64,000 nt of DNA from Talinum fruticosum (GCA_021018815.1 JAITYX010000033.1:1302001-1366000), one strand, 5' to 3'; shown: positions 13,201-25,615, counted from the first letter of the stretch. The notes: generated by a model not told the origin, from the letters alone. Numbers and translations are program-made.

Positions 13201-15720
13201 TGTTTTTCAGATATATATATATATACCAAAAAAAGTGTATAATGGCATTCGTGTTTAATGTATAGTGTTTACATTTGAAACTTCTTAGGAAGTTTCAAAA
13301 TATCCATGCTAACAGTTCTAGTGAGTTATATAGCTTCATTGGTGTCGTATATTGGATAGTAGAAAATAATCCCAAAACATGCAAAAAGGGGAATTATGGT
13401 GGTATAACATAAACTGGAAACATTCTTGACTGGTTTAGAACACCCAACAATGTTCTAAAATCCTAGTAAGAACATATGATCACCATTTGATAAGGTGAAG
13501 ACATTTTCCCAAAAATCCCAAAAATCGTGGATAATAGCCTTCATTTTGGGGATGCATAGAGGTTCTAGCCACTCTACCTTCAAAACTCATTTCAATGATT
13601 CAAATATTCTCATAAACAATTCCTTTGACCTTAATGGCCTCAGTGGCATTGGTGTATTGGTTTAAAGTGCATTGCCACAGCACAACAAAAAAAGTACTGT
13701 TTAAATTACCCAAACTCGACTTTTCAAGGTTCAATGTGTCCCTTCTCAAGGTGCAAGGGGATCCTTATTTATTGTGGAGGAGAGGGGAGCTAAAAATACA
13801 TTTGATGATTTTTTTGAGGGATTCATTGAAGCACATAACACCTTTTGATATCGTGAAAATATAAATACTGGATAGTAACCTTCATTTTGAGAGGGAAACA
13901 GTAGCATAGTCACTAATGGACAACGTTTGGGTGTTTTTCAATTATATATACCAAAAAAGTGTATATTGGCATTCATGTTAATGTATAGTGTTTACATTAT
14001 AAACTTCTTAGGAAGTTTCAAAATATCCATGTGAACAATTCTAGCGATGTATATATGGCTTCATCGGTTTGATATATTGTACTGTAGAAACTAATTCGTA
14101 AATATGCAAAAACACCCAACATTCTTGACTGGTTTAAAACACCCAACAATGTTTTAAAAGCCTAGTAAGAGCATATGATCACCATTTGATAAATATTTTT
14201 CCAAAAATCCCAAAAATCATGGATAGCCTTCATTTTGGGGATGCAGAGAGGTTTTAGCCACTCTACCTTCAAAACCCATTAGAATGATTCAAATAATGTC
14301 ATAAGCAATTCCATTGACCTAAGTGGCCTCAGTGGCATTGGTTTGTTGGTTTAAAACGCATTGCCATAGCATAGAAAAAAGGGTCATGATGATGTCTCAT
14401 TGTACCCTTTAAATTACCCAAACTCGACTTTTCAAGGTTCAATGTGTCCCTTCTCAAGGTGCAAGGGGATCCCTATTTATTGTAGAGGGAGGGAAGCTAA
14501 AAGTAGATATGACCATTTTTTTGAGGGATCCATTAAAGAACATAATCATCATTTGACATCTTAAAAATATTTTGAAAATCCTGCATAGCGACCTTCATTT
14601 TTGAAAGCTCTTAATATGTTGAAGAACATAATCACCATTTAACGTACATTGCACGGGTTTGCTGTTACTAAGTGAATTCTTGGACATGCAACATCTTAGT
14701 TCTGCTAGGCCTGTAGAATCTTCTGAACCTATCAATTTGGCATGGCTCAGATCTTCCAATAAAATAGTTAATGCAGGACCAATTTGTGGATTCTCTTATT
14801 TTTCTGTGTGAAGATAGAAGATACTATAGTTGTTTTTGCTTTGATAGTTAAATGGAGAGAATAAGAAGTGGCTTTGCTGCATTTTTGTGCTGGAGGTTTA
14901 CTGTTTCCCGGCCAGTGCTCTTTTTCGGGATGATGAAACACATGCAACATAGATAAGGGTACTACAATGTTATCATCATAAATTCAAGCTGAAGTGTCTG
15001 AGGAAACAGTCTACAATGGAGATAACTGGATTGCAGTCTTTCCTCACTCTGAGCCACTTTCTATTTTAAGAACTAAATAAATAAAATGATTTGAAACAAA
15101 TTGTCTGCCATTAGTTTGCCGGAATGAAACTTGCTAATATGTGAAGTTTGAGCACTTGTTTTTGCCATTACTGAGTCACCATTAGACAACCCTATTGGAT
15201 AATTGTGAATTCAAGAATACATTATTACATTCTCTTGCATTTAGGTCTTTCCTGCCAAATCCAGAGCCTTGAAATTTATGACATTTGTTCAGAAAAATGA
15301 AATGATGCCGAGTTCCCATGAAGGCATTGGATTTTTATTTTTAAAAAAAAGTGAGAAGGAAAACTTCTATTCATATTGAGGCTTTAGTTTGTTTGAGGCT
15401 AATCAATCAATTTCAGTGCAAATTGGGTCAATTATTGCTTTTAGCTTGATTGCAGTTGCCTGATACAATTTCCAATTCCTTTGGAGGTTTGTTTGGATGA
15501 ATTCTTTTGTTGAATTGAATCGTGTGTCAAATGGACTTACTACTCCTGCTCAACTGTGTATGCAGGTGCCTTGCTGGCCCTTGGTGCAGGAGCTGTTTTT
15601 GGGTGGACATTCGGACATGAAGTTGGGAACCATGCACTCCAACTGTACAGATTGGACACCTTGACTGCACAGGCTAAGTTCCTGGAATGGTGGGAAAAGA
15701 AGACAGAGGGAAGTTCTTAA
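1277..15720 (+). CDS. SDH6: Succinate dehydrogenase subunit 6-like (plant complex II), 3 exons, one apparent 1-nt deletion
   Basis: Plant-specific small membrane subunit of mitochondrial complex II. Exons: 1277-1461, 2159-2261, 15566-15720; both introns are GT-AG. Exon 1 begins MGENGDASFFRKHWDGWKGF; DNYSRFTKR is followed, in another frame, by LPSWSDADVEAFIALDPVHG. The two halves join only if one base is restored near the A5 run at 1388-1392. Corrected exon 1 is then 62 whole codons, exons 2 and 3 add 85 codons plus stop, giving 147 aa, close to the known family length (about 142 aa in Arabidopsis, from memory). Exon 2 (KYSRSPH) and exon 3 (GAVFGWTFGHE, ALQLYRLDT) carry two hydrophobic helices at about residues 72-90 and 98-112. 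The ATG at 1277 is the first in frame with the conserved N-terminus. A possible AATAAA lies at 15783-15788. Intron 2 is 13.3 kb and repeat-filled. A true frameshift allele is the alternative reading. Confidence 0.85.
3150..14640 (+). repeat. Tandem array 1: about 11 units of ~1 kb with trimeric internal structure
   Basis: Unit landmarks recur every ~0.95-1.3 kb. GGGATCCCTATTTATTG or close variants occur near 3980, 4989, 6330, 7230, 8257, 10780, 11770, 12770, 13765 and 14470. Each unit holds three blocks that each start near the word ACCATTTGA (for example near 7314, 7560 and 7936) and resemble one another downstream, with stretches like CCTTCATTTT and GAAAATCC. This suggests a three-part higher-order unit. 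Units from about 10390 to 13400 are nearly identical to each other; the others are more diverged. Short ORFs in the array are repeated by-products (K/R-rich, no family). Edges are approximate. Confidence 0.9.
9374..10265. mobile_element. Non-autonomous hAT element, 892 bp, inside array 1
   Basis: A GC-rich insertion in an AT-rich array unit. Both sides carry the 8-bp duplication AATGGCAT (9366-9373 and 10266-10273). The imperfect terminal inverted repeats match: the left end reads AATGGCAACGAGGC, and the right end in reverse complement reads GATGACAATGAGGC. The outer parts are C/G-runs of CGGGG type typical of this plant hAT group. No transposase is present. An internal (GA)n run lies near 9842-9857. 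The 8-bp duplication is characteristic of hAT. Confidence 0.85.
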
Positions 15721-16760
15721 TGCTAGGAATCACTGCTAATCTGTTGACAGCCCAAGTGGTTCTTGTTTCGGCTTGACATGACAATAAACAGACGGGGAAA
15801 GAGGGTCGGTTGGTTTCCAGTGAGTCTCAAAGGAGTGACTTAGTAATGGGTTCTTCCCCAATTTGTTGATCACATTTTTATCTGCAGTTTTATGCTAGTG
15901 AGCTTTTGGTTTGTACTGCACTGTCAATTCATCTTTGTTGATGTTTCTCTTTGCCATGATCTGGTCATGGCGTCAGCAACTTTGGACATGCTAAAGATGT
16001 AGCTTCAGTCATGTTCATATTGAATGTCCTTGACCCTTGTGTGGCATAATTTGGGCCCAACTCTAACTAAAATTGAAAATCCAACTCCACACCCCCCAAA
16101 AAATAAAAACCCTAAAAAAAAAGAAAGAAAATAGGTGGCCTTATTGGCTATTAGTGCTGGCAAAAATGTGTCCAATTTGATAGTATGAATTTCTCCGAAT
16201 TTTAAATTCGGACAATCGATTATGTTCGAATTGAAATTTGGGTTGGGTTTGAGTTTGACAATTTAGGTCCGGGTTGTCCGAATTTTGTGACTTATTCCGG
16301 GGTTCGGACAAATACGGACAAGTTTGAATCCCCATAAGCCCACCTATTGAAAAAGCTTTAATGCTCCTTATTCAATCCAACTTTCTCCTTAATTCCCACC
16401 AACCTATTTTATGATGATATTCCTGTGATGCTCCAAACGGAGATGGAAAAGCCTCTTAATTAAAGGTTGATTCCCAACCCACTTTCATCCAAAACAGAAT
16501 TCCATCTACCCTCCCTAATTGCACAATACACAATATTAAAGAACATATATACATATCCAAAAAGGCTAAACAAATCTCCTTTGATCTCATGCATAATCTT
16601 TTAATACAAAAACCCAAAATAAAATAGGAGTTGAAGAACAAAATAAAAATTACAATTTCAAGAATCTACGAGATTCGCACAGGATATTGTTGATGACGAT
16701 AATGAATCTATGTTGCTTTTCCCATGCATCCATGGAGGACTCTCGCTCTTCTTCGTCGAT
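15721..16760. other. Intergenic region between convergent SDH6-like and F-box genes
   Basis: Holds the SDH6-like 3' UTR at its left and the 3' side of the F-box gene at its right. In between, 16152-16335 looks like a hAT-derived fragment (separate entry). Nothing else is recognised. Confidence 0.5.
16152..16335. mobile_element. hAT-like non-autonomous element or fragment
   Basis: Begins TAGTGCTGGCAAAAATG and contains many copies of the words GTCCGAATT, ATTCGGACA and CGGGTT. The same vocabulary is found in the complete element at 36606-36949, whose ends read TAGCATTGG and CAGTGCTA. The right end is not clear, so this may be truncated. Confidence 0.5.
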
Positions 16761-17851
16761 TCATAACGTTTTGCCACACATGGTTACATGATACTGGTCA
16801 GGGAAAACCAGGCTTTCAACATAAGGACCAACATAATCGATTAGCGGGTGCTTCTGACAAAGGGGAATGTCAATCTGTGTTTGAGATCTGGGGTTGTAAC
16901 TGAGCAATCTTCCTTGGTTAGTCGACATGATGATTTCTCCGTTTTCCCAAGCATTCAAAACGATCCCGAACTCGTTTCCTACATCAATGGCGCAAAGTTT
17001 CCTCCAAGATTCGAGTAAACCGTATTCTTCCATTACCCACACGTTACAGATGTGAGCATTGTGATATGCTGCGAGCTTCTCCTCGCCACTTACAGTAAGT
17101 GTTGTCAGGATCATTGATCTGTGACCTATACCCTCGGCAAGATCTATCTCCCCGAACATCTCCTTCGCCAAATTAAAGGTCAAAATCGAGTACTTGGAGT
17201 CGCAATTTTCTTTTAGCTCGAGAACCCAATGCACAACACCGTTTATGTACACCCCTCGTCCCATAATTCTGGATGCATGACGCGAAATAGACCCGACTGC
17301 CTTCTTCCACTTGCCCTCAAACAGCACAAAAATATCCACCCATACGTTGCATTCATCAGTACCGAGCAGAATCCCAATCCTAACAAACTTGTAATCAATC
17401 CTGGAGCAATCGAACCCGAATCCTAATGCATGGGATCTTTGGGCAGACATAGGAGGGATAGGGAAGGTTAGAAACCTACCTAGATAGGGATTCCAAAACA
17501 CCAATTTCTGATCAGTATCAGGATGAAAACTATTATTGAAACAAAGAAGCCCATCACAAGAACCAATCAAACTGTAGCTATAATTAAGAGGGCAGTTCAC
17601 AATCTTCCCTTCTTTCATGGGTTCCTGCTCAGAATCTTTCCACACCAGAAACTTATAGTCACCTTGAGGGGTAAGATTATACAAGTATATATGGTGGAGG
17701 GTTTTACGAGGGTTTATAGAGGTCATAAGACTGGGACTAGTAATCATCAAGAACATTGATTTAGAGGCAGACATGAGGGAAATTAGGGTTTTTAGAGGCA
17801 ATTTTTGAGGATTTCAATCTGAGTATCTGGCTCAAGATCGTTCCAACCCAT
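16761..17851 (-). CDS. F-box protein with F-box-associated (FBA) domain, one apparent 1-nt deletion
   Basis: Probably a substrate receptor of an SCF ubiquitin ligase; the substrate is unknown. The long open frame (17801 down to 16761) lacks the start of an F-box. It begins LPLKTLISLMSASKS, which matches the second half of a plant F-box. Just upstream, in another frame, an ATG at 17851 opens MGWNDLEPDTQIEILK, the first half, and then meets TAA. Restoring one base near the T5 run (+ strand 17802-17806) joins them with correct F-box spacing (ILK-x-LPLKTL), giving 363 aa with no intron. Downstream are FBA hallmarks: LIGSCDGLLCF, FWNPYLGRF, ALGFGFD and GVVHWVLEL. Without the correction, a 337-aa protein could start at the ATG at 17774 but would have no complete F-box. 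Sequencing error versus real pseudogenisation cannot be separated here. Confidence 0.82.
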
Positions 17852-19489
17852 GGCTAGATTGAATGAAAGAGATTCAAGGGAGGAGAGAAAGGGGAAATTT
17901 TTACTATGGAGAAAATATGACTTCAATCAACTATTGTGAAATTTCTAAGAGTTCGTTTGGGATATCCACATATATTTATACATATGGTGTCCTCCTCTAT
18001 CTAGGATTATCGTTTGTAAACATATATTTAATTGCACTCCAAGTTTTTGGCCCCTCCCTTCCCACCGATAAGGCAAGTAATAATAAGATTTTTTTTTCTT
18101 TTATAGGAAGTAAATAAGATTTTGAGAGTTAGTCCTATTAAAAGTTATTTTTGGAAAATTGATAAATACTCAAAGTAACGTTTACATCTTTTGTAATAGT
18201 AAGTGTCCAGAGTATACTAATTTATAAATTAATATATTTTATGTTAACAATTTTTTTTTGTTACAATTGTTTTTTTTTTTTTTGAGGAATTGGGTGTTAT
18301 ATTTGCTTAGTTTCGATTTGGTGTTTTTAGGAATTTACTTGTTTGAGATTTGGGTATATCTTTAGGACTATTTTATTCCAATTTTACCTATGATAATTAA
18401 ATTATATAAAATAAAATAAAAATTTGATCTCCTTGTAAAATAAAGATGACATGATTTGGAAGCTATGAATCACCTAGAAGATTTTTTTATTTTTATTTCT
18501 AGTATAAAAGAAGGAATAAAGATCAAACTACAAAAAAGATTTTATTTTCTTTGTAAATTACAAAAATTCAAAGATCAAATTAACTATTATCAACTAAAGT
18601 TATGAATACTATGCTGGCTATTATTTACAAATTCTTATATGAGATCGTCTTACGTAGAAGTTATTAATTATGATATAGACTTTGTTATATGTGACTTTTT
18701 GAAGGTTTTAATATGACTAATAATTTATACTAGAGTGACTTTTTATTCGCGAGTGACTAATAATTCATTAATAAATAGTTTTTATTAGAGCTACCCTTAA
18801 ATGAATTATAAGTCGACTTCTAAATATTTCCGTCTCACAATGACTTTTAAGTGAAATGGTATCATACGGAACCTACTATTTCATAAAAGTACACTACAAC
18901 AGCTAAAATTGATCGAGGATGCAGGAAAAATAAAAAATATGAAACAAAAGAGGAAGTGATAGAATACCTAATCTTTCCCTTTTTGCTTATGATGCAAGTA
19001 ATATATAAAAAAAAAACACAAGTTCTAATCTTTAAAAGCCTTGTTATATGCCTCCTCAACCAAAACCCAATCTACTAAGCATCTCTAGAAACACTACTAT
19101 ATATCATTTGCCAAACAAGAGATAACCATCTTGGGACTAAAATATATGAACTCGACTCACAAAAGCAAGGATCTCAAAGACTGATATACATAACAATGTC
19201 ACCCAAACCCCGAATAGCTGACAAATAGACGATTAATTTGACCAAATTACATCGATCATTACAACAATTACACAATGACAAATCAAACAAGCTCTTTTCT
19301 TAAGTCTTGCCGAAGCCAAACTTGTTTCTGTAACGAGAACCCTACAAATGTGGATGTGCTAAACCTCCACAGAACTCCACAAGAGTGCGATGATGATCTT
19401 TCTATTTAGTCCGTATTTACAATGCCGTGATGGGAGCCGCATAATTTACTGATATTTGATCATCAGCTTCCACAATTATTCATATCTGG
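17852..19489. other. AT-rich intergenic region
   Basis: Contains the F-box gene promoter (left) and the 3' flank of the IQD gene (right). Homopolymer-rich, AT-rich sequence; I see no gene, RNA or defined element. Confidence 0.5.
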
Positions 19490-22400
19490 CTAGACGACAT
19501 CGATGGCTTGTTGGGAGGGTTTTATTTGATTTGCCTCTAACTTGGGCTTATCCTTGCCTGGCTTATGTGCGCCAGGGGTCCTTTTCGCAGTGGATCTTGC
19601 TGGTGTTTTCATCGCTTGAGCTCCTTGGTTTCCTGACCAAACAGGCACAGATAATATACATGATCACAGAAAAACGGAAATAGATATTATACATCTAGCT
19701 AAGTCCTATGTTACTTCAACTCTTCATTTTACCTCAAATACCCGTGTTGGACACTCGACACTTGGACATCAGTATGGACACTCGACCCTTCATTCTAAAG
19801 CTGACAAAATAGCTGAATCCGACATGGCACTTGTATCGGAAAGTCGACACTTCAGTATGGGTATGGCCAATCCGGGTCACAGACTAATTGTGGTCATGCA
19901 CACTGCATGTATATGTTTTGCCTGGTCTCTGTGAACCAGTGCAGGCAAGATTAGGTCCAGTGCTTTTTCTTGGGGGGTGTTGGGTTGAACCTTTGCCAAC
20001 TCCACACAAACCCAAAGTGAACAAAATCAGCCTTAAAACAGATTAGGATCAAGATGGCCACGCACATATATATGCCAAGAAAGTAAAGAAATTCCGAAGC
20101 AAGAAGAGAGGTGAGTTGGGACTACAACAAAACGCAACCATACCATTACTGGGTAAAGACAAACGCTTCTGGGACTTCTTATCCTGAACTGTAGCTCTTT
20201 CTTTAGGGTTGCTGCGAGACCTTGAGCCAGCAACATGTCTAGGCTTAGATTCTTCAACAACTTCATGAACTTGCTTGGGTTTTGTATCAACAATCATAGG
20301 GTTGAATGCATCCTGTGTGCCTGGTGTCTTGCTGGGAGAAGATCCATCAGAGTAAGATGGGACTGTCTTTTCATTAGAGGAACTTGGCTTCTTTCCAGTG
20401 TTTTTCAGTTGGGTCCTGGCCACATCCCCTCCTTCATCTTCTTTGTTGTCGAGTATCTTTACGCCACCCTGCAAATTAATGTCAAGAAATCGGTTTTCCC
20501 AGGGACGTACAGCCATCCATCTCTCCAACCAATTCCAACCCCAGCTGCTTTTATCTGGCTCAAAGCCAGCACTAGCTGCCAGCTGTCTAGATCTTGCTTG
20601 CCACTACAGCAAATAATGATGTCAGACCCTCGCCCATATGAAAAACAACCAAGGGAGAATAATGCAAGTAACAACGTGGAAACCAGTTTCAAGCAAGGCT
20701 GATGTCAGGCTTCTTCAGTTGTACATGCACACATTATATATCACTATAGATTGTCGACAATAATTGAGTTGTAAATACTGCCCATCACTAATTCATTGTA
20801 AAGGAAAGGTGAAAATATAAATGCATATTCATGAACCATTGTACTAACACAAAACCTGCAAAACTGAAAGAACCCTGAAACCATATTTTACCCAAAGTTA
20901 AGAGACACCTGACCCACTTTTTCATATCAATCCCTGTACATTTCACCTGTATTTGAGTTACCCACCTGAATTGACAGGCTTATTCAATGCATATTCCCTA
21001 ATCAAAATCAGTCTACATCAACCCCTTGAGTAGGATTTATCTGAACAACTGCTCCTTGCACCTTTGACATGTCATCATTCGTTGCTCATCTTTAGGTAAT
21101 ATCAAAGAAGTAAGAATCAAATTCAAACAAAACTGACAGGATGCTCATCATGGCAAGGATGATAAGGGCAGGATGTTAATGACCAAAGCAGTAAGCACAG
21201 AATTGAAATTGCTAAGCAAAAGAAAATTAGCAGATAGAATCTCTCATGCAAATAGAACGATTGCATTTGTAAGTGAAGCTCATAAGCTTGAACCTATGAA
21301 TTAAGGCTGGTTAGAAACCTTCGGGAGGTAGGTGGCTAGCACCTTCATATAAACAGTGTAAAAACAGTTTCCGTTAACTTTGGACTATAAAATTTTCAGA
21401 TTCAGATACGCATGCCTAACTTAGGAAATACAATATTGCGCCAGAATGACATGGTAACCTTTCTTTACTTTTTTTCGTCTTTTCTTTTATTTTTTGGGGT
21501 GGGATAGGAAGAGGAGGCAAGAACAAGCCTCCACCAATGTTTCATCTAGTTCACCAGTGCACTAGTGGGTTTAGAGCTCTCCCCTCGTCGCCCCCACTTG
21601 CTTCTGGGATAAGCCCAAAGGCTTAGGTCCTCCAACCCAAACATCCCTTACAAGTAGGAAGACACAAACTTCTGAACCTTGGTCTTGAGGTGGAAGGCCA
21701 CAACCTAACCAACCCAAGCAAGTTAGTTTGGTATGGTAACATCCCCCATAACTTATAGCTGCCATCGGCTTTACTAGTATCAGAGAGAAATGGCAAGAAT
21801 GCATAGAAGCTGATGTTCAACCTGATTAGCCAGAGCATAAGCCATAGCTCTCTCACGCTTGGCCGCAGCTTCTTGCCTTTTAAGCAACGTAGCTTGTATT
21901 TCTTCCACAGAACCAACACTATCACACCATCCTTCCTGAACCAAAAAACAAGACAGAAAACACTCAGAATTTCAAGGTAAAGAGTTCATAACAATTAGGA
22001 AGAACAAAGTATAAACACTCAGAGTGTCAGGAATAAATAAAAGTCAGTACCAATATGCATCTCTGACCACCAACATCTAGGCCATAGTGAAATGAACACT
22101 TATCAGTTTTCACTCTCAATAATTTGCACAATATTCCATAAATCTTTCTGTGGAAAGGGGGAGGAGTTGGTACACAAATAAGAGAGAAAACCAATGCCTA
22201 TGATCACAGGTTCATCACATACATGCTTTTCGAAACTAATTCAGGAACTCAGAATACAGATTAATAGACTACAAAACCACAAGCAGCACCAGATCCTGGT
22301 GGCAGTTTTCAAATTGTTAATGATCAATTTTATCTTTATAGAGGTATGCTTGGGAAAAATGTTAAACCTTAGTAAATAGGAAGATCATTATACTATTACA

Positions 22401-25400
22401 AGCATAAGGCATAAGATGGGAATAGACTGAATTCATCATTAGAGTAAATGTTCACCTCTATTTGTCGAACATGTGCCTCATGCACAAGTTGCTGCTGCGC
22501 TTTCTGTTCTGCAGTTTGACTTTCCAATGCCAAACGGACACGCCTTGCTCGGACCCAAGCTTGAACTCTCACTAAAGCTTGCATACATCTAAGAGTCATC
22601 ACAGCTTGCTTTCTCACAGCATGCCCTCTAATAAGAGCTTGGAGTCTAACCAACCCTTTCAATGCTCTTAAAGCTCGCCTAGCCTGATGAAAGAAGGAAA
22701 AACCATTCAACCTGAATCATAGGTCAAAGATTTTGTAACAATGAAACCTAAAGCACCCTATACTGCTGCATCCACTCTTGAATCTAGATACTTCCAACTA
22801 TGCAGCATCCTTGTTGTAACAAACATAATATGAAACAATTCATCATCAAGTCTTTGTTTGAATTGATAAATGATCAGACCAGGCCCTAAAATAATGAGAT
22901 AAGAAGCAATGACATTTCCAGAATAACCCTTGTGTATGCTAGCGGCTCAATCAAATCAAACAAATGAACATACACCTTTTGAATAGCAACAATATGGCAA
23001 GGTTGTGGAGAATAAAGTTAACCATGATAAAAACCAACTTGTCCGCTTTCTCCTAGCTAAACACGCCCCAAAAAGGAAAAAAAGAGAAAGAGAAAAAGAA
23101 AAGATACTCGCGATCTCCAATTTTACCCATTTGCATCAAGGAAACCAAGGAACAATTACACTAACTTATTTGGTCCTGAGTTGTCTCAAATTAAACATTT
23201 CAATATTAATGGCTTAGAAGCAACCTTAACTTCAATACATTCTCAACCAAAGAATATTGCTAGATGGCCTCCTTTATGGGTGACATTTTTCAGATTTTGG
23301 GGGACTAATAAGTAATTAGAGTTGGCAAAGATGAGTGCAAAGGTAAGGTTGTCTACATCTGGATCTCCCCAAACCCTGAACAAGCGGGACCAACAATGAG
23401 AGTTGTTGCCGTAAAAATTAGAGCCACCCATAAATAATTTACAATTCTCCTCCATAATTATTAAATCAGTACCCGTCTCACAACAATACTTAAGTGAGAT
23501 GGTCTCATACAACACATACCATATCTTTAAGGCCACACTCGAGTATTTTTCTAGCTTCTTTATTGCCTATATGGAGTTAGTCCCAAATCAATTTCAAATT
23601 TATATGGGTTGAACAGAAACACTAGCAATCTGCACGAAGTACAGAGATTGAAAATGCTGCTGCTGCAAGCAGCGTAAATCACTCAGGATAAATTTGGTCC
23701 ATGAAAGTGGTATTAAGTCACTACTCATATGAACCATGCCAGTACAGATGGCATAATGAGAATTATCATAATGAACACTCCCAAGAAGATGATCCCCACA
23801 ACTTGAGAATCATATCAATCACAACAAGGTTTGCTTCGTATTAAGTTGATAAACCATTCCAGTCCTCTTACTTAAGGGGGTGGGAGGAAATAGATGGGGC
23901 TGGGGTTCAATTCAACAGCTAGAAACATGGCAAAGAGCATCACTCAGAAATGCATCTGAAAGTATTGTACCAGAAAACCACGAAATACAGTTTGTATGTG
24001 TGTGGCAGCCCACTCTTCCCTCATTCTCTGCTGATCTTCAGTTTCATAATGCACTCGAAGAGAGGAAGATGGCGAGGCAGCTGTATCAGAACCTGGCCTA
24101 ATGTCAGCATCTTCAACAGGCTCGCTACTCGGGTGTAATTCTTCTTGACATGTAAGGTCATCTATCTCAATAGAATGTCCTCTACGGTGTTGAGACATGC
24201 GAACAGCTGTTTTTCTCTGCAATATCGACAAGAAAAACTTAAATCAATGAAACTACATGGAGAAGATTTATCATTATTTATGTACAGTATGTGGATAGGA
24301 ATGCATGGCCATTGGCCGGTAACAGATCATAATTCTTGTACATATCATAACTCTGGTTGGCTTCCAACTTATTCTTTTGACAATCATCTAGATAGACCAA
24401 CAAAATAGACACCCCCAAACCCCATTTCAATAGGATACACATTGGTCATTGAACTTCTCAATGTTTGTCATATACCCATTTGAAAATGCATAGGCATACT
24501 TGTCTCAGCCACCTTAGGGTTAAAGGCTTGATGAACATAAATGTATACCCAAAAGATCAAGTAACCAATGACCCTTCCACTCTCCCAGTCCAATTTAAAG
24601 CAACATACTTCAAAAGCATCCAGAAAATCCATAACCCCCCTGGTGGCAAGGGAAAGGAGAAGATACATAGAAGTTGAGATAGAGCGTCAATATTGACAAC
24701 AAGAGTTTGGATTGCTAGCAAGAAATGTACATCAACTTTCTAGCAACACATTTAGCCATCCATTTTCTAGCAATACCACAACAATAATAACACTTTTTTA
24801 GACTTACCCAATTAAAAGACTGTTTCTTTATGATTAAAACTCTAGGAACGTCTAGAGTATTTTCAAAACCCATCATGTTATTTAAAGGGGAAAGAATAGA
24901 TGATAACTATTAAGCAAGTTGCTAACTCTAGCAAAAATAGTGCCCTTCCAAGGACAGTAAGTGGTGGATTTTTCGAGTTGTTCGAAAGAGCCATGCAGCA
25001 ACCCCAAATTGCCACCAATGTTAATGCCCTAAAGATGCAAAGTCACTATAATTGTCCATACATTTGTAAATGATCATATCGCCTTATAAGCTGATAGATC
25101 AAATCAAACACATGAAGCAATGAAGCATAGTGGAAGCAATGAAGCATAGTGGATAATATTGAAATCCACATTGGTTCAATCAACAATAGCACTCGCCTCA
25201 GATAGGATGGTGCTTCCTTTATGGCCCTTTATTAAGCATGTCTTGTTCTTTGATGAGATAAACATACACTATTAACATGAAAAGACTTCTTATAATTTTT
25301 TTGTATTTCCTTACTAAATGTTAAGCAAGAAAACAAGTAGAATAATATACAATTCAGTAAGAGTCCCATGAATCCCTTCAATAGTGAGGGTACACCATAT

Positions 25401-25615
25401 TCAGCATCCTCCCCACGTCTAAAAAGACTATTTTAAGAAACTCATAAAGTAGAAACCATCGGGAAAGCCAATAATTAACAAGTACATCTCTGCAGAACAG
25501 CACCTGAAAGAACTCCAAATAAAAAAACTCACAATTTCATCTTTATCTGAAGACAAAGATCTTTCTGATTTTTAAAACCAACCAGCGCTCTAATCCATTT
25601 CCCGGGAATACCCAT
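19490..25615 (-). CDS. IQD5-like IQ67-domain protein, 6 exons, one apparent 1-nt deletion
   Basis: Calmodulin-binding scaffold; family members bind calmodulin and microtubules. Exons in transcript order: 25533-25615, 23971-24216, 22456-22683, 21822-21935, 20144-20603, 19490-19632; all introns GT-AG. Corrected protein is 424 aa, near the ~420 aa I recall for Arabidopsis IQD5. The IQ67 domain starts [16 protein letters not shown] at the end of exon 2 (about residues 95-110), continues [20 protein letters not shown] in exon 3, and is split by the phase-0 intron conserved in this family after residue 16. Exon 4 has [14 protein letters not shown]; exon 5 has [19 protein letters not shown]. The C-terminus (KPGKDKPK) is basic and ends at a TAG at 19490-19492. 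Exon 1 reads in frame only if one base is restored at the T5 run (+) 25569-25573; it is then exactly 28 codons. Confidence 0.93.
21470..21745 (-). mobile_element. Possible SINE-like insertion in IQD intron 4
   Basis: Within an AT-rich intron, a GC-richer block reads on the minus strand from about GGTTGGTTAGGTTGTGGCC to an A-rich tail (RC of 21465-21495). It suggests a small retroposon with a promoter-like head and A-rich end, but I see no clear target duplication and no assignable family. Confidence 0.3.
25533..25615 (-). CDS. First coding exon of the IQD gene
   Basis: A short exon, easily missed because of the apparent deletion. It reads [15 protein letters not shown], the family N-terminus (MGASG-W-KALVG in related proteins), then after the A5 run continues in the next frame as [12 protein letters not shown] and reaches a GTGAGT donor at 25532. 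Just upstream of the ATG on the minus strand, TTTTGCAG (around 25637-25644) looks like a splice acceptor, so the 5' leader probably carries an intron. Confidence 0.85.

Larger units (their letters stand above)
2262..15565 (+). other. Giant second intron of the SDH6-like gene (13.3 kb)
   Basis: The donor follows the codon for the H of SRSPH (GT at 2262-2263); the acceptor is TGCAG ending at 15565. Phase 1 is preserved: g from exon 2 plus gt from exon 3 makes Gly. The first ~0.9 kb and last ~0.9 kb are unique AT-rich sequence; the middle is the tandem array described separately. No other gene is visible inside. Confidence 0.85.

Noticed and set aside
3150..14640. Possible CRISPR-like array from regular repeats
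   Set aside because: Units are ~1 kb, contiguous and diverged, with no short repeat/spacer pattern, and the genome is a plant.
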